Part shown: in pieces, positions 1-9,213 of the stretch
Numbering within the stretch: position 1 is the stretch's first letter
How the letters are laid out: every line of letters begins with the position of its first letter
From: Gemmatimonadota bacterium
GTDB taxonomy: Bacteria; Latescibacterota; UBA2968; UBA8231
Reading direction: 5' to 3'
Length of the DNA stretch: 64,000 nucleotides
NCBI GenBank assembly: GCA_018673255.1
Contig: JABHDC010000048.1
Coordinates: 35,340 to 99,339, forward strand
Notes under the pieces: generated by a model
What the model was told of the DNA's origin: nothing
Databases searched by the model: none
Seen by the model: the letters and a program-made list of their open reading frames with translations, nothing else
Program-made: the position numbers and the translations under genes

Positions 1-81
1 TCACAGGGCACGATACGACCCCGGATGTCTTACACGCGGGGCCCACCCACAGGACGAGCATTCGAGTCAGGAGCACAATTC

Positions 82-1077
82 ATGAAGGTCTTGTTCATCG
101 GCGGCACGGGTACCATCAGCACTGCGTGCACGGCACTGGCCGCAGAACGCGGCATCGAACTCACATTGCTCAACCGGGGCCAGCGATCGGCACAACTGCC
201 CGCAGGTGTGGAGGTTCTCACTGGCGACATCAACGAGGATCGTGCCGGCGTGGCAGCCCAGCTGGATGGCCGTTGCTTCGACGTGGTCGTCGACTGGATC
301 GCCTTCACACCCGATCAGGTCGAACGAGACATCGAGATCTTCTCGGGCAGGATCGGCCAGTACATCTTCATCAGTTCCGCTTCGGCCTATCAGAAGCCGA
401 TCACCCACCATCACATCACCGAGGCCACGCCGCTGGCCAACCCCTTCTGGGAATACTCGCGCAAGAAGATCGCCTGCGAAGATCGACTCATGTTCGAATA
501 CCGCGAACGGGGTTTCCCGATGACGGTCGTGCGCCCATCCCACACCTATGGCCCGGCATCGTTGCCCACGGCCGTGGGGGGTGGCGCGACGGTCGTGTCC
601 CGCATTCGTCTGGGCAAGAAAGTCATCGTGCACGGAGACGGTGAGTCACTGTGGGTGATGACCCACAACACGGACTTCGCCAAGGCCTTCGTCGGCCTTC
701 TGGGCCATCCAAAGGGGATCGGCCACGCCTTTCAGATCACCAGCGATGAAGTGCTCACCTGGAATCAGATCTACGACTGTCTCAGTCGTGCCATCGGCGT
801 CGAGGCGCAGGCCATTCACATTCCCTCCGACTTTATCAACCATCACGATCCAGCCACCGGCGCCGGACTGCTCGGGGACAAGGCGTGCAGCGTCGTCTTC
901 GACAACAGCAAGATTCGTGAACTGGTGCCCGACTACGTGGCGACGGTGCCTTTCTCACGTGGTGTCGAAGAGTGTATCGCCTGGCTTGATGCCGAGCCGG
1001 GCCGCGGCGACGTGGACCCGGGCAAGGAGGCGATGATGGACAAGATCATCACGGCCTACGAACGGGCGTGGGCTTAG
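82..1077 (+). CDS. NAD-dependent epimerase/dehydratase family protein
   Basis: Extended short-chain dehydrogenase fold, 331 aa. The N-terminus carries a nucleotide-binding loop of the form GGTGTIS directly after the first beta strand (MKVLFIGGTG), and a later SSASAYQK stretch corresponds to the catalytic Ser/Tyr region of the nucleotide-sugar epimerase/isoflavone-reductase-like group. A longer in-frame reading begins at 25, but the ATG at 82 has an AGGAG about 9 nt upstream and begins exactly at the Rossmann strand, so I use it. It lies 40 bp before an enolase-superfamily gene on the same strand and is likely co-transcribed with it, suggesting a sugar or sugar-acid substrate. The exact substrate cannot be told from sequence. 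Confidence 0.85.
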   Translation: MKVLFIGGTGTISTACTALAAERGIELTLLNRGQRSAQLPAGVEVLTGDINEDRAGVAAQLDGRCFDVVVDWIAFTPDQVERDIEIFSGRIGQYIFISSASAYQKPITHHHITEATPLANPFWEYSRKKIACEDRLMFEYRERGFPMTVVRPSHTYGPASLPTAVGGGATVVSRIRLGKKVIVHGDGESLWVMTHNTDFAKAFVGLLGHPKGIGHAFQITSDEVLTWNQIYDCLSRAIGVEAQAIHIPSDFINHHDPATGAGLLGDKACSVVFDNSKIRELVPDYVATVPFSRGVEECIAWLDAEPGRGDVDPGKEAMMDKIITAYERAWA

Positions 1078-1117
1078 GTAACAGGGTGAACTGAAGTCAG
1101 AAGGAGAGGAGATTTGG

Positions 1118-2293
1118 ATGGCGTCTGATACAGCGAGCACGGACCATGTCGGTTCTGGTGAGCAGACCATGGGACTGGCAGGCCTGGCGGAACTGACCGA
1201 ACACGCCGCAGGTCGTGATGAGCGGCTCACGATCACGGACGTGGAATTGCACCATGTCTCTCCGCCGATGCAGACAGGCATCATGCCGGCATCAGCCTCG
1301 GGCGACTTCGATGAGGTCCCCAAGTTCATTCTGAAGGTGCACACCGATGCGGGCATCATCGGGCTGGGTGAAACCCATCGCACGCGGGGTGGCCTGAATT
1401 CCGACGCGGCGATCCGCCTGCGACAGGCAGCCGACCAGTTGCGTGGTCGCAATGTCCTCGATTTTGACCTGCGCGATCTGCAGCTACCCGTAGAGACCGA
1501 TAAGGCGGCCTTCGAAATCGCCTTCTACGACATCATTGGCAAGGCGCTGGGCTGGCCCATGTGGCGTCTGTTGGGTGGCAAGGTGCGCTCACAGGTTCCC
1601 GTTCACTACTGGGCGGGGAAACACCTGGCCATGGATGAGACCCGGGCCCTGGCGCAACGTGCCGTGGAACTCGGCTTTGCCGGCGTGAAGATGAAGCGCA
1701 GCTACCCGCTGGTGGAGGTGCTGGAAACCTACGCCAGTGTCTCGCAGGATCTGAAGATTACCGTCGATCTGATGGGGTCCTACCCGGAAGGATTTCTGGA
1801 AGATGCGCGACAGTGGCAGAATGTGGGCAACGTCTTGTGCATCGAGGACCCGCCGCCGAGTCGTGATGCCCTCGACGACTACCGGAGGTTGCGGGACGAA
1901 CTCGACATCCCCATCGCCATGCATCTGCACATCAACGATCGTGGCGGGCCCGGCATGGTGGATGCCATCGCCGCCGAGGCGTGTGATGTCTTCAATCTCG
2001 GCGCAGGCAGCACCTACGATTTCCTGGCACGCGCCCATCTGGCAAAGGAGGCCGGGATCCCGGTCTGGCACGGTTCAGCACACGAACTGGGGATTCTGGA
2101 CGCGGCCATGCTCCATGCCTGCGCTGCGGCACCGGCATGCACCTATCCAAGTGATATCCTCAGTTGCCAGCGGGTCCACAACCTGCTGACGACGCCCCTT
2201 GAGGTGAAGGACAGCTGCATCCGCGTGCCGGATGGTCCCGGTCTCGGGGTGGAGCTGGATGAGGACGCCCTGCGTCGCTATACGGTGGCCTAG
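1118..2293 (+). CDS. Enolase superfamily (mandelate racemase / muconate lactonizing-like) protein
   Basis: 391 aa with the two-part layout of the mandelate racemase/muconate lactonizing group: capping domain then (beta/alpha)7-beta barrel. Visible are the KxK pair (VKMKR, about residue 190), a VDLMG strand whose Asp would be the first metal ligand (about 216) and a CIEDPPP strand with the second ligand Glu (about 242). The third strand, normally ending in a carboxylate ligand, reads IAMHLHIN with His in the usual place, and strand seven has WHGSAHE. Members dehydrate, epimerise or racemise sugar acids through an enolate intermediate. Starts at ATG 1118 behind an AAGGAGAGGAG site. The 3' end overlaps the convergent DUF362 gene by 4 bp. 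The odd ligand set makes the reaction uncertain. Confidence 0.85.
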   Translation: MASDTASTDHVGSGEQTMGLAGLAELTEHAAGRDERLTITDVELHHVSPPMQTGIMPASASGDFDEVPKFILKVHTDAGIIGLGETHRTRGGLNSDAAIRLRQAADQLRGRNVLDFDLRDLQLPVETDKAAFEIAFYDIIGKALGWPMWRLLGGKVRSQVPVHYWAGKHLAMDETRALAQRAVELGFAGVKMKRSYPLVEVLETYASVSQDLKITVDLMGSYPEGFLEDARQWQNVGNVLCIEDPPPSRDALDDYRRLRDELDIPIAMHLHINDRGGPGMVDAIAAEACDVFNLGAGSTYDFLARAHLAKEAGIPVWHGSAHELGILDAAMLHACAAAPACTYPSDILSCQRVHNLLTTPLEVKDSCIRVPDGPGLGVELDEDALRRYTVA

Positions 2294-3390
2294 GCGGCGA
2301 TCGGTGGAAGGTGCTGTTCCTCGCGATGCTGATTGACGCGATCCAGCGCCCAGGGAACCAGACTGCCATCGGGGCGGAAGCGCGCTGCATGGCCACCTTC
2401 GACACGATGCAGGGGCATCAGCGGTGGCTGCGAGCGCATTCGACGCAGCGAGACAGCGTCGAGACGATCGCCGATCGATAGATCCACCACATCGATCTCA
2501 TCGATGCGCGTTGTGCCCAGGCCGCGTTCGGCGGCGATCTGCAGGTAGGGTGTGGCCTGCGGATCGAGGCCCATCAGGAAGGTGCCCACCACATCGACGA
2601 GCACCTCGCTGGCACCCAGCAGCGTCCAGCCCAGTGGTCGATTGTCCCCCTGGTTGAAACCAGTTCCATCCCGTCCGATCAAGCCGTCGACGATACTCAA
2701 CTGGGGAATCCCCATCTGCAGACGGGCCACGGCCTTGTCCGACTGCTTATGACAGAATCGTTCCTCGTGCAGGCTGTAGCCTCGGTCCGTCATCTCCCAG
2801 GCGCGTTCGGCGAAGGGCTGATCCTCAGCCTGCACGCTGCACATGTGCCGCTGGGGTGAGAGCACCGTCCCTTGCGTGTTCTTCATGGCCAGTGTCGTGA
2901 GCGACAGATTGTGACACTTGGCAACGGGGACATTGATGTAGAAGGCGCACTCGGTGACCTGCCGGCAGAAGGTCAGTTTCTGAAAGACGACGCCGTCAGG
3001 GATGTCCACCTCGATACCACCGGCGTTATCCAGATTGATCAGATCCAGTCCCAGTGGCGCCAGTCCATCGGTGAAACCACTGACCCGTGCCCACTCCTGC
3101 TCGTCGGGTTTGCCGTGGCCTTCGCCCACGATCAGGCGCTCGCGCTCGATGCCTCTCTCCAGCAGGACATCGACGAGGCCGGCGACGAAACCCGGATGTG
3201 TCGTGATGCGCTGATCCGCAGGCGCGGTGATGGTCACATTGGGATTGAGAAGAATGGTGCCCGTCGCCGGCAGTGGCAGATCCAGATGCCGCAGGGCGGT
3301 GGCGGCGAATTCGCGATAGTGCTCGAAGGGGGCTGTATCGGTTGAGATGTCGGTACGGTAGATGTAGACGCAGGTCGGATCGAAGTTCAC
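2290..3390 (-). CDS. DUF362 domain-containing protein
   Basis: 366 aa, GTG start at 3390 with GGAG about 9 nt upstream. The pattern of ITAPADQRITTHPGFVAG, a central VPVAKCHNLS segment with a Lys-Cys-His cluster, and TLAMKNTQG is that of DUF362, a domain often found next to or fused with Fe-S ferredoxin domains and of unsettled function. No CxxCxxC ferredoxin cluster is present here. There is no signal peptide, so it should be cytoplasmic. It converges on the enolase-superfamily gene, so the two are not one operon; its upstream neighbour on the same strand is the 631-aa orphan at 3480-5375, 89 bp away. Confidence 0.75.
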   Translation of the reverse strand: MNFDPTCVYIYRTDISTDTAPFEHYREFAATALRHLDLPLPATGTILLNPNVTITAPADQRITTHPGFVAGLVDVLLERGIERERLIVGEGHGKPDEQEWARVSGFTDGLAPLGLDLINLDNAGGIEVDIPDGVVFQKLTFCRQVTECAFYINVPVAKCHNLSLTTLAMKNTQGTVLSPQRHMCSVQAEDQPFAERAWEMTDRGYSLHEERFCHKQSDKAVARLQMGIPQLSIVDGLIGRDGTGFNQGDNRPLGWTLLGASEVLVDVVGTFLMGLDPQATPYLQIAAERGLGTTRIDEIDVVDLSIGDRLDAVSLRRMRSQPPLMPLHRVEGGHAARFRPDGSLVPWALDRVNQHREEQHLPPIAA

Positions 3391-3479
3391 GCGATGTGAC
3401 TCCAGGTTTGGGCTCCCGGTTGATTTGGCTCTCTGAGCATTGTACCTAAATCGACCCCTGCGATGCGAGTCCTCACGTA

Positions 3480-5375
3480 CTATCTCGCCCCTTCCAGCAG
3501 ACGTTCAGCCATACGCCGGATCACAACACGTCGCTCATCACGCGGGCTGATGGTGGCCATGATCTCTTCCAGTGCGGGGGTGGCCGGTGATCCCAGTTCG
3601 TGCACGACGCCAACCAGCTCGGCGTAGTTCTCTGCCTCGTCGAGACGGATGAGTACGCCTGCGGCCAGTGTCAGCAATTCGGCGCTGTCCGGGTCGTCCT
3701 GCAGCAATCGGCGGAAGGCGTCCAATCGACGATGCAGAGCCTGGGGGTCGGAGCTGAGTTTGTAGGGTTGCTCGGGAACCAGTTTCTCGATTTGTGCCAC
3801 CTGGTCGCGCAGATTCGCGCCAAAATCGATCTCCTCCGAGGCGGACAGCTCACGCACCTGTTCGAGGAAGAGACCGTGGTATTGCGGGTGGCGCCGCAAC
3901 TCGCTCAGGATGGTCACCACCAGGGCGTTACAGGTATCGGTCTCGTCCTCGGGCAGGAATTGCTCGGCCAGTTCCAGCCAGGCCGACACCTGTTGACCCG
4001 GGCCGAAATGAGCCGGCGTGGTCAGCATCAACTCCTTCTCGGCGTCGGACAACTTCGACAGGTGAACGCCGATCAGCTGGAAGACTAGAGAGCGCAGATG
4101 AAGCCGCCAGTCGCCCTGGTCACTGGCGGGCAATAGGCGGAACTGTTCGAAAGCCTCTCTCATCCGGATCAGGACCAGTGCATCGCTCAGGGAGTCGAAT
4201 TTTCCACCCATGTCCATATCCGGGGGCAGGTCCCTCGCCCAGTCCTGCAACTTCTGCCGAAAGACCGAGACCGTGTGGTAACCATCGAAGTAGTAGTCGG
4301 TGATCACCAGATGATTTGTCGCCCGTTCGCGAGCCACGGCATCGGCAAAGGCCAGGATCCCGGGTGCACCGGCATCGATGAGTTGATCCAGCAGTGGATC
4401 GGTCTTCACCTGGCGACCCTGGCGGAATCGAGCCACGTCTGACAGGTCGTGGATGACCTCTTCCACCGTGATCGGCGCGACGGGCTGGCCGTATTTCTCT
4501 GCCAGTTCGAAGGCGGCAGGGTGTACGATATCACGATCGAGTTGAAAGAATGTGGGGTAGTTGAAGGTGTGGGTGATGAGATCAACCTTCCACGCCGCCC
4601 ACTGGCGCTCGACCCCTTCGTCGAAGATTTCGTCCACCATGTCGAAGGGATCGCGGTCGAGAATGTCCCGCCCCCATTCAAGGAATCGCGGGCCGTAGTG
4701 GCCATAGAACAGCATGAACTCGTCTTCCTTGGGGTCGACGAAGAACCGGCCTTCGGCACGCAGTGTGGCGGAAGGATCTTTCAGATGTTTGTTCAGCGCC
4801 CGCGTGGTGTCCTTGATGAAGGAGATGCCAGGCAGGTTGACCTGGCGCAGTTTCACCTGCACATGGCGCACAAGTTCGAGGATGAGGACGTAATCCAGCA
4901 GTGGCCAGGCCTCCTGGATGATGACTTCGCTCAGGGCCCAGTAGTCGTAGCCGGCATCAAAAGCGGCGGCCAGCACCTGCTCCGGCATGTAGATCGTGCG
5001 ACGGGTGCGCCCCGTGTGGAACGACTGATGGGCGCGCACATCCTCGTAGGCGAGCAGGTTGCGCTCGCGGATCAGAGTGACGCTGATACCGGCGGCGAGG
5101 ATCGCATCGAGGATGATATCGGGGATCTGACGGATGGCACCATAGAAAAACTTGACCATGTCATGCCCGGCATGGAACCGGGGCAGGGTCTCATCCTCCA
5201 TCAGCAATCCCAGGCGCAACCGGGTCTGCTGTCCGAAGATGACGGTCTTCGGAGCGAAGCGAATTTCTTCATTCACGCGCGCGTGCGTCACGCCGCCTTC
5301 GCGCAGACCGCTGTTGGGCCGATGGTCGTTGGAGGGGAGTGCCTCCAGGACCCCAGGTTCGGGCGGGATTGTCAT
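3480..5375 (-). CDS. Large hypothetical protein, possible degenerate ATLF-like domain
   Basis: 631 aa, predicted soluble, with no signal peptide or membrane helix. I do not recognise the family as a whole. Residues about 30-180 have alternating strands and helices ending in YDYWALSEVIIQEAWPLLDY. The spacing of QEAWPLLDY resembles the HEFGHxLDY zinc motif of anthrax-lethal-factor-like (ATLF) metallopeptidases with both His replaced (Gln and Pro); this is only a by-eye resemblance. The C-terminal about 250 residues are helical and Leu-rich, like an alpha-solenoid. ATG 5375 has no convincing ribosome site; a GTG at 5291 (VTHARVNEE) preceded by AAGGCGG is an alternative. Function unknown. Confidence 0.7.
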   Translation of the reverse strand: MTIPPEPGVLEALPSNDHRPNSGLREGGVTHARVNEEIRFAPKTVIFGQQTRLRLGLLMEDETLPRFHAGHDMVKFFYGAIRQIPDIILDAILAAGISVTLIRERNLLAYEDVRAHQSFHTGRTRRTIYMPEQVLAAAFDAGYDYWALSEVIIQEAWPLLDYVLILELVRHVQVKLRQVNLPGISFIKDTTRALNKHLKDPSATLRAEGRFFVDPKEDEFMLFYGHYGPRFLEWGRDILDRDPFDMVDEIFDEGVERQWAAWKVDLITHTFNYPTFFQLDRDIVHPAAFELAEKYGQPVAPITVEEVIHDLSDVARFRQGRQVKTDPLLDQLIDAGAPGILAFADAVARERATNHLVITDYYFDGYHTVSVFRQKLQDWARDLPPDMDMGGKFDSLSDALVLIRMREAFEQFRLLPASDQGDWRLHLRSLVFQLIGVHLSKLSDAEKELMLTTPAHFGPGQQVSAWLELAEQFLPEDETDTCNALVVTILSELRRHPQYHGLFLEQVRELSASEEIDFGANLRDQVAQIEKLVPEQPYKLSSDPQALHRRLDAFRRLLQDDPDSAELLTLAAGVLIRLDEAENYAELVGVVHELGSPATPALEEIMATISPRDERRVVIRRMAERLLEGAR

Positions 5376-5609
5376 CCAGTTGCCGTCACAAGAGTCGAGT
5401 CTCTCTGCAGACGGTAGTCAACGCCAGCTGACAGGGCGAGTCGGGCTCGAAGGATCAGCTTGGTCGACGCTGGGTGCATCTCCCTATCTTGGGCCCCACG
5501 ACGGATCTGACCAGACTATTCTGAGGGACCTCGGTTCGCATCGTCTCGGCGAACCACCGGCGCTTCATCGGCGTGCAGATCCGGCCTCTGAGGGCCCCCT
5601 TGGCCCATC

Positions 5610-5642
5610 ACGGCCCCCGGATCGTTTGGATCCGAAGGCCGT
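5610..5642 (-). terminator. Hairpin terminator after the Spy-like gene
   Basis: ACGGCC/GGCCGT and CGGATC/GATCCG stack as two 6-bp helices separated by a CC/AA internal loop, with a 5-nt loop. It begins 9 nt past the stop of the Spy-like gene on the minus strand. There is no T-run after it. Base pairing was read directly; terminator function is inferred from position. Confidence 0.5.
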
Positions 5643-5651
5643 CCCACGGGT

Positions 5652-6176
5652 CTACAGATGGGCCGCTCTTGACGAGTGTGATTGCTTGGACATGTGTTCC
5701 CGCAATTGCGCTCGCTGCTCGAGATTCAGGACCTCGGCAATGTCCGTCAGAGCCTCGATGGCCCGCCTTGAGGCGGTCTCTGCGATCTCCAACTCGGCGC
5801 GGCGCAACCGGTCCAGTTCATCGCGATCGATCTCGTCGGCGGTCAGCGCGTCAATGAGATCATTGCGGTGATCGTGATGAAGGCGGATCAGCGGGTGCAG
5901 CTGTGTCACAGCCGAATCTCCAATGGCGTGGATCTTCTCCTTCTGCGCTTCGTCGGCGTCCAAGGCCTTCAGGGCCCACTTCAGTCTCGATTGCAGCAGT
6001 TCACGGGCTGCCTCCGGTGTCTGCCCTTCGTGCATGGCATGATGGCCGTCGTGACGCCAGTGTCCGTGGCTGCGATTGCACCCCGCGATGGCGCCGATGC
6101 TTGCCAGGGCGGCAAGCATCGCACCGATCCAGAGGTGACGGGTCCTGGGGCGTGAAATCAGCATATTGTTCTCCAA
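5652..6176 (-). CDS. His-rich Spy/CpxP-like periplasmic lipoprotein
   Basis: 174 aa. A positively charged start, a hydrophobic stretch and a lipobox (AIAGC, Cys at about 33) indicate a lipid-anchored exported protein. The segment just after the Cys is His-rich (SHGHWRHDGHHAMHEG). The remainder is helical with LTADE and LNLEQRAQL segments spaced like the LTxxQ motifs of Spy/CpxP/ZraP heavy-metal-resistance proteins, which act as periplasmic chaperones or metal sensors. It follows the TonB receptor gene by 59 bp on the same strand with no hairpin between, so it probably shares that transcript. Start 6176 versus a second ATG at 6164 is undecided. The metal role is inferred from the His cluster and neighbours. 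Confidence 0.75.
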   Translation of the reverse strand: MENNMLISRPRTRHLWIGAMLAALASIGAIAGCNRSHGHWRHDGHHAMHEGQTPEAARELLQSRLKWALKALDADEAQKEKIHAIGDSAVTQLHPLIRLHHDHRNDLIDALTADEIDRDELDRLRRAELEIAETASRRAIEALTDIAEVLNLEQRAQLREHMSKQSHSSRAAHL

Positions 6177-6235
6177 CGTAGGTGAGCCATTGGCTCTGGT
6201 GAGTGAGGGATCATGAACAGCTCGTAGCCTGCGCC

Positions 6236-8626
6236 TTACAGCTGGATGCGCAGGCCGAAGGAAGGCACCATCTCGATGCCCTTGCTCTTCACGGTGCCGG
6301 TACGTGGCAGGAAAAGGCGGTAGTTAGGATTCAGCCGCCCGTAGGCGTTGAGGACATCGAGGAAACCGATCACGGCAAGACCACCCAGTTCCCGACGGTA
6401 ATCGATGCGAAGATTGAGGCTGTGATAGTCTGGCAGCCTGTCCGCGTTGGCTGCCGTGATCTGCTGGCCATAGCGGTAGGGGCCGACACCGGCATGCACG
6501 TCTTCGTGGACGACGAAACGATCCGTCGGCCGACCCGTGGCGTAGCGCCACTTTGTTGAGAAGGACCAGCGCGCGTTCGCCTCGTAGCCACCGACGATGC
6601 TGAACACATGAGGCTGGCTGAAGTCGGCATCGTAGCTACCGCTTGTATCGTGATCATTCCGTCGACTCACGCCGAAGGCGTAGCTCACCTGAGCGTAGCC
6701 CCTGCGGGTTAGCCGTTTGATCACGCCCACATCGATACCACCGGCCCAACCCTCACCCTGATTCGTTCTCACCGGTGATGCCCTGTCAGGTTGTACGACC
6801 AGCTGATCGAAGTGTTTGTAATACGCTTCCACGGCGAGGCGGATGTCGTTGCGCAGGTTGTGCGTGACACCGGCGATGGCGTGCACCGCGCGTTCGTCGG
6901 CCAGCTGCGCATTGGCGGGCGCCGCCGTGCGTTCAGCCAGATGCGGGGCCTGGTAGTAGATCCCGGTGGCCAGATTGAGTCGTGTCTGAGAATGCAGGCC
7001 GATGCTGGCACTCAGGCGCGGCGCCAGGCGAGCATCGGAACTCAACTCATCGTATTCGAGTCGCAGGCCCGGGTTCAGTCGCACGGGCCCCGCCATGGTT
7101 GAGGCTTCGAGAAATCCGGCCGCCAGCCAGGTGGCGCGATGGAAGGAGGCATTCATCTGATCCGGGTGTAGCAGGATGAAGTGCTGGTCTGGATCGGCGC
7201 GCAGATCGCTGGCGTCGAAGGTGTAGAGTGTGTCGACGCCGTTAAGGGTGAGATCGAAATCCAGTCCCAGTCGACGCGCCTCAAAGCCGGCGGTGAACTG
7301 GGTATGCTCACCGGCCGTGCGCGTCCAGGCCGATTTCAGTCCCCACTCGGATTCGCGCTGGTCTTCGTGCAGGATCCGGGGTCGGTCCAGCCAGTCATCG
7401 ATCCGGGTCAGTCCCTGTTCGGTGAATCCGGGGTTCGCCCGGCCCAGGCGCCAGTCCCTGTCATTGTGCCGGAAGTAGAGAGTGCTCTCAAGAAAACCGT
7501 CCTCACCGGTGAGTTGTCGCCATGTGGCGCCCACCAGGAATCGCGCTTCTTCATTGTCCAGCAGAAGATCCTCGAGAGTGGCCAGCTGTTTCGTCGCGCG
7601 AACGTGGGCGGAAGTACGACGCATCTTCTCGGGGGCGTAGATGAGGAGGGTGGAGAGACTCGTCCGGTCCGAGATGTCCGTGGTGCTTTTCAGGATCAGG
7701 TCACCGTATTGGGGCGCGCCCTCTTCCTCTTCGTCAATCAGGCGCAGCACCCGCCCCAGATCCTCCCGGCGGGCCGAGATCAACAGCCCCGTGTTCGCCA
7801 CGAGGTAGGCGGGACCGTCGTAGTTGAGCTCCCATCCGAACAGGTCGTATCGAGCGTCGAAGGACGGGCTCACGCGGTTGCCTTCGCGCAGACGCAGATC
7901 CAGGTAGGAGGCACGTTTCCCCCCGTAGCGGGCAGGGAATCCACCGGCCTGGAAGCGAGCTTCATCGATGAGACCGGGTGCGAAGACGCTGAAGCGACCG
8001 CCCTGGGCGGCGCCATCATCCAGCGCGCCGCCATCGAAGTGAGCGACCTTCTCGAAGGGGATATTGTCGACGAGGATCAGGTTGTCTCGTGGACCGGCGC
8101 CTCGCACGTAGTACGACGAGAATTCGCCGCCTGAACTGCTCACACCGGGCAGTCCATCAATCGCCCGGAAGACATCACCGGCAGCACCGGGCGCACGGCG
8201 GATCTCTTCGCGTGTGCTGCGCCAGGTTGAGGTGGGTGCGTCCGGCGCATCGGCGAAGTAGCCGGAGGTGACGACCATCTCTGCAGTCTCGATGACGGCT
8301 CGGCGCAATTGGATGTCGCGCACCTGCACGGTCTTGGCACGTGTGACTCGAACGTCTGTCTCGAGGCCGGCCTGGTAGCCGACATACGTCACGCGAATCC
8401 GGTATACGCCCGGGGCCACATCACCGATCACATACGCACCTGCTTCGTTGGTGATGCCGCCGTGCCTGGTGTCCAGCACCTGGATACTGGCGCTCACCAA
8501 TGGTTGCTGCGTGTCCCGATCGACGACAGATCCCACGATTCGCCCGTGCTGGCCTTGAGTTTGGCCTTGGATCGGGCTACCCAGGCAGATACTCAGACAG
8601 AGGCATGTGAACCAGCGCGTCTTCAT
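6236..8626 (-). CDS. TonB-dependent receptor with N-terminal carboxypeptidase-regulatory-like domain
   Basis: 796 aa outer-membrane active transporter. Order: signal peptide (MKTRWFTCLCLSICLG), a CarboxypepD-reg-like beta-sandwich (GRIVGSVVDRDTQQPL to about residue 105), a plug domain (VVTSGYF, then FRAIDGLPGVSS and YYVRGAGPRDNLILVDNIPF), and a C-terminal beta-barrel ending GLRIQL. The reading frame extends 10 codons further upstream, but ATG 8626 is preceded by GAGGAGAG at good spacing and opens the signal peptide. Sits downstream of a MarR regulator and upstream of a His-rich lipoprotein. A palindromic operator-like sequence at 8681-8696 lies in its promoter region and matches the one in front of marR, so MarR repression is likely. 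The substrate is unknown; a metal complex is a reasonable guess. Confidence 0.92.
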   Translation of the reverse strand: MKTRWFTCLCLSICLGSPIQGQTQGQHGRIVGSVVDRDTQQPLVSASIQVLDTRHGGITNEAGAYVIGDVAPGVYRIRVTYVGYQAGLETDVRVTRAKTVQVRDIQLRRAVIETAEMVVTSGYFADAPDAPTSTWRSTREEIRRAPGAAGDVFRAIDGLPGVSSSGGEFSSYYVRGAGPRDNLILVDNIPFEKVAHFDGGALDDGAAQGGRFSVFAPGLIDEARFQAGGFPARYGGKRASYLDLRLREGNRVSPSFDARYDLFGWELNYDGPAYLVANTGLLISARREDLGRVLRLIDEEEEGAPQYGDLILKSTTDISDRTSLSTLLIYAPEKMRRTSAHVRATKQLATLEDLLLDNEEARFLVGATWRQLTGEDGFLESTLYFRHNDRDWRLGRANPGFTEQGLTRIDDWLDRPRILHEDQRESEWGLKSAWTRTAGEHTQFTAGFEARRLGLDFDLTLNGVDTLYTFDASDLRADPDQHFILLHPDQMNASFHRATWLAAGFLEASTMAGPVRLNPGLRLEYDELSSDARLAPRLSASIGLHSQTRLNLATGIYYQAPHLAERTAAPANAQLADERAVHAIAGVTHNLRNDIRLAVEAYYKHFDQLVVQPDRASPVRTNQGEGWAGGIDVGVIKRLTRRGYAQVSYAFGVSRRNDHDTSGSYDADFSQPHVFSIVGGYEANARWSFSTKWRYATGRPTDRFVVHEDVHAGVGPYRYGQQITAANADRLPDYHSLNLRIDYRRELGGLAVIGFLDVLNAYGRLNPNYRLFLPRTGTVKSKGIEMVPSFGLRIQL

Positions 8627-8680
8627 GCTGCGTCTCTCCTCGTTGACGATCATCATAAAGTGAAACGTCTATCGATTAAT

Positions 8681-8696
8681 ACGATCGTCGTTGTAA
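8681..8696. promoter_or_regulatory. Putative MarR operator upstream of TonB receptor
   Basis: ACGATCGTCGTTGTAA matches the sequence at 9214-9229 at 14 of 16 positions. It lies 55 bp before the receptor start and 39 bp after the marR stop, where a receptor promoter would be. Identity was read directly; regulator binding is inferred from the paired location. Confidence 0.6.
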
Positions 8697-8734
8697 TGGA
8701 CGAAAAAAGGGGGACGAGGGTTCCCGAGGGGTTC

Positions 8735-9196
8735 CTACTCGTCCTGCTCAGTGGTTGGCTGCATGCGATCGGCGATCTTGTCGAGCATGCGGACCAGTTC
8801 GGTGCACTCGGCAGGATCCAGAGCCTTTGCCAGATCCCGGGCCTGCTGTTCGTCAAGTTTGCGGTGCTCCTCCACCATACGGCGACCGGTATCGGTGACC
8901 TGTAGACCGTAAGACCGCATGTCACGAGAGCTGATCTTCCGCTGCACGAATCCTTTGCGTTCGAGACGGCTGACCATGCTGCTGAGCGTACTCTGAGCCA
9001 CATCCAATTCCTCTCTTAACTCTTTGAGAATCAGATCGGGTCTCTCGCAGGCAGCGATCACAACGTGCAATTCGGCGAAGGTCAGGCTATGGAGACGTTC
9101 GTCGACAAATTCCTGGCGGTGGGCCAGAAGAATGTGCAGGACGCGATGGAAGGCGCGGTTGACTTCTCGCGCCTGGTTTTCGTCAGGATTATTCAT
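8735..9196 (-). CDS. MarR family transcriptional regulator
   Basis: 153 aa winged-helix repressor. The core ERPDLILKELREELDVAQ / STLSSMVSRLERKGFV is the MarR DNA-recognition helix region, followed by the wing (SRDMRSYGLQVTDTG) and a C-terminal dimerisation helix. Reading is open further upstream, but ATG 9196 (MNNPDENQ) begins the natural N-terminal helix and sits just downstream of the palindrome AACGAT-G-ATCGTT. The genes marR, TonB receptor and Spy-like lipoprotein follow each other on the minus strand. The shared operator-like sites suggest autorepression plus repression of the receptor. The ligand is unknown; MarR relatives such as AdcR sense zinc, but metal ligands are not verified here. 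Confidence 0.9.
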   Translation of the reverse strand: MNNPDENQAREVNRAFHRVLHILLAHRQEFVDERLHSLTFAELHVVIAACERPDLILKELREELDVAQSTLSSMVSRLERKGFVQRKISSRDMRSYGLQVTDTGRRMVEEHRKLDEQQARDLAKALDPAECTELVRMLDKIADRMQPTTEQDE

Positions 9197-9213
9197 AACG
9201 AGATGAGAATATA

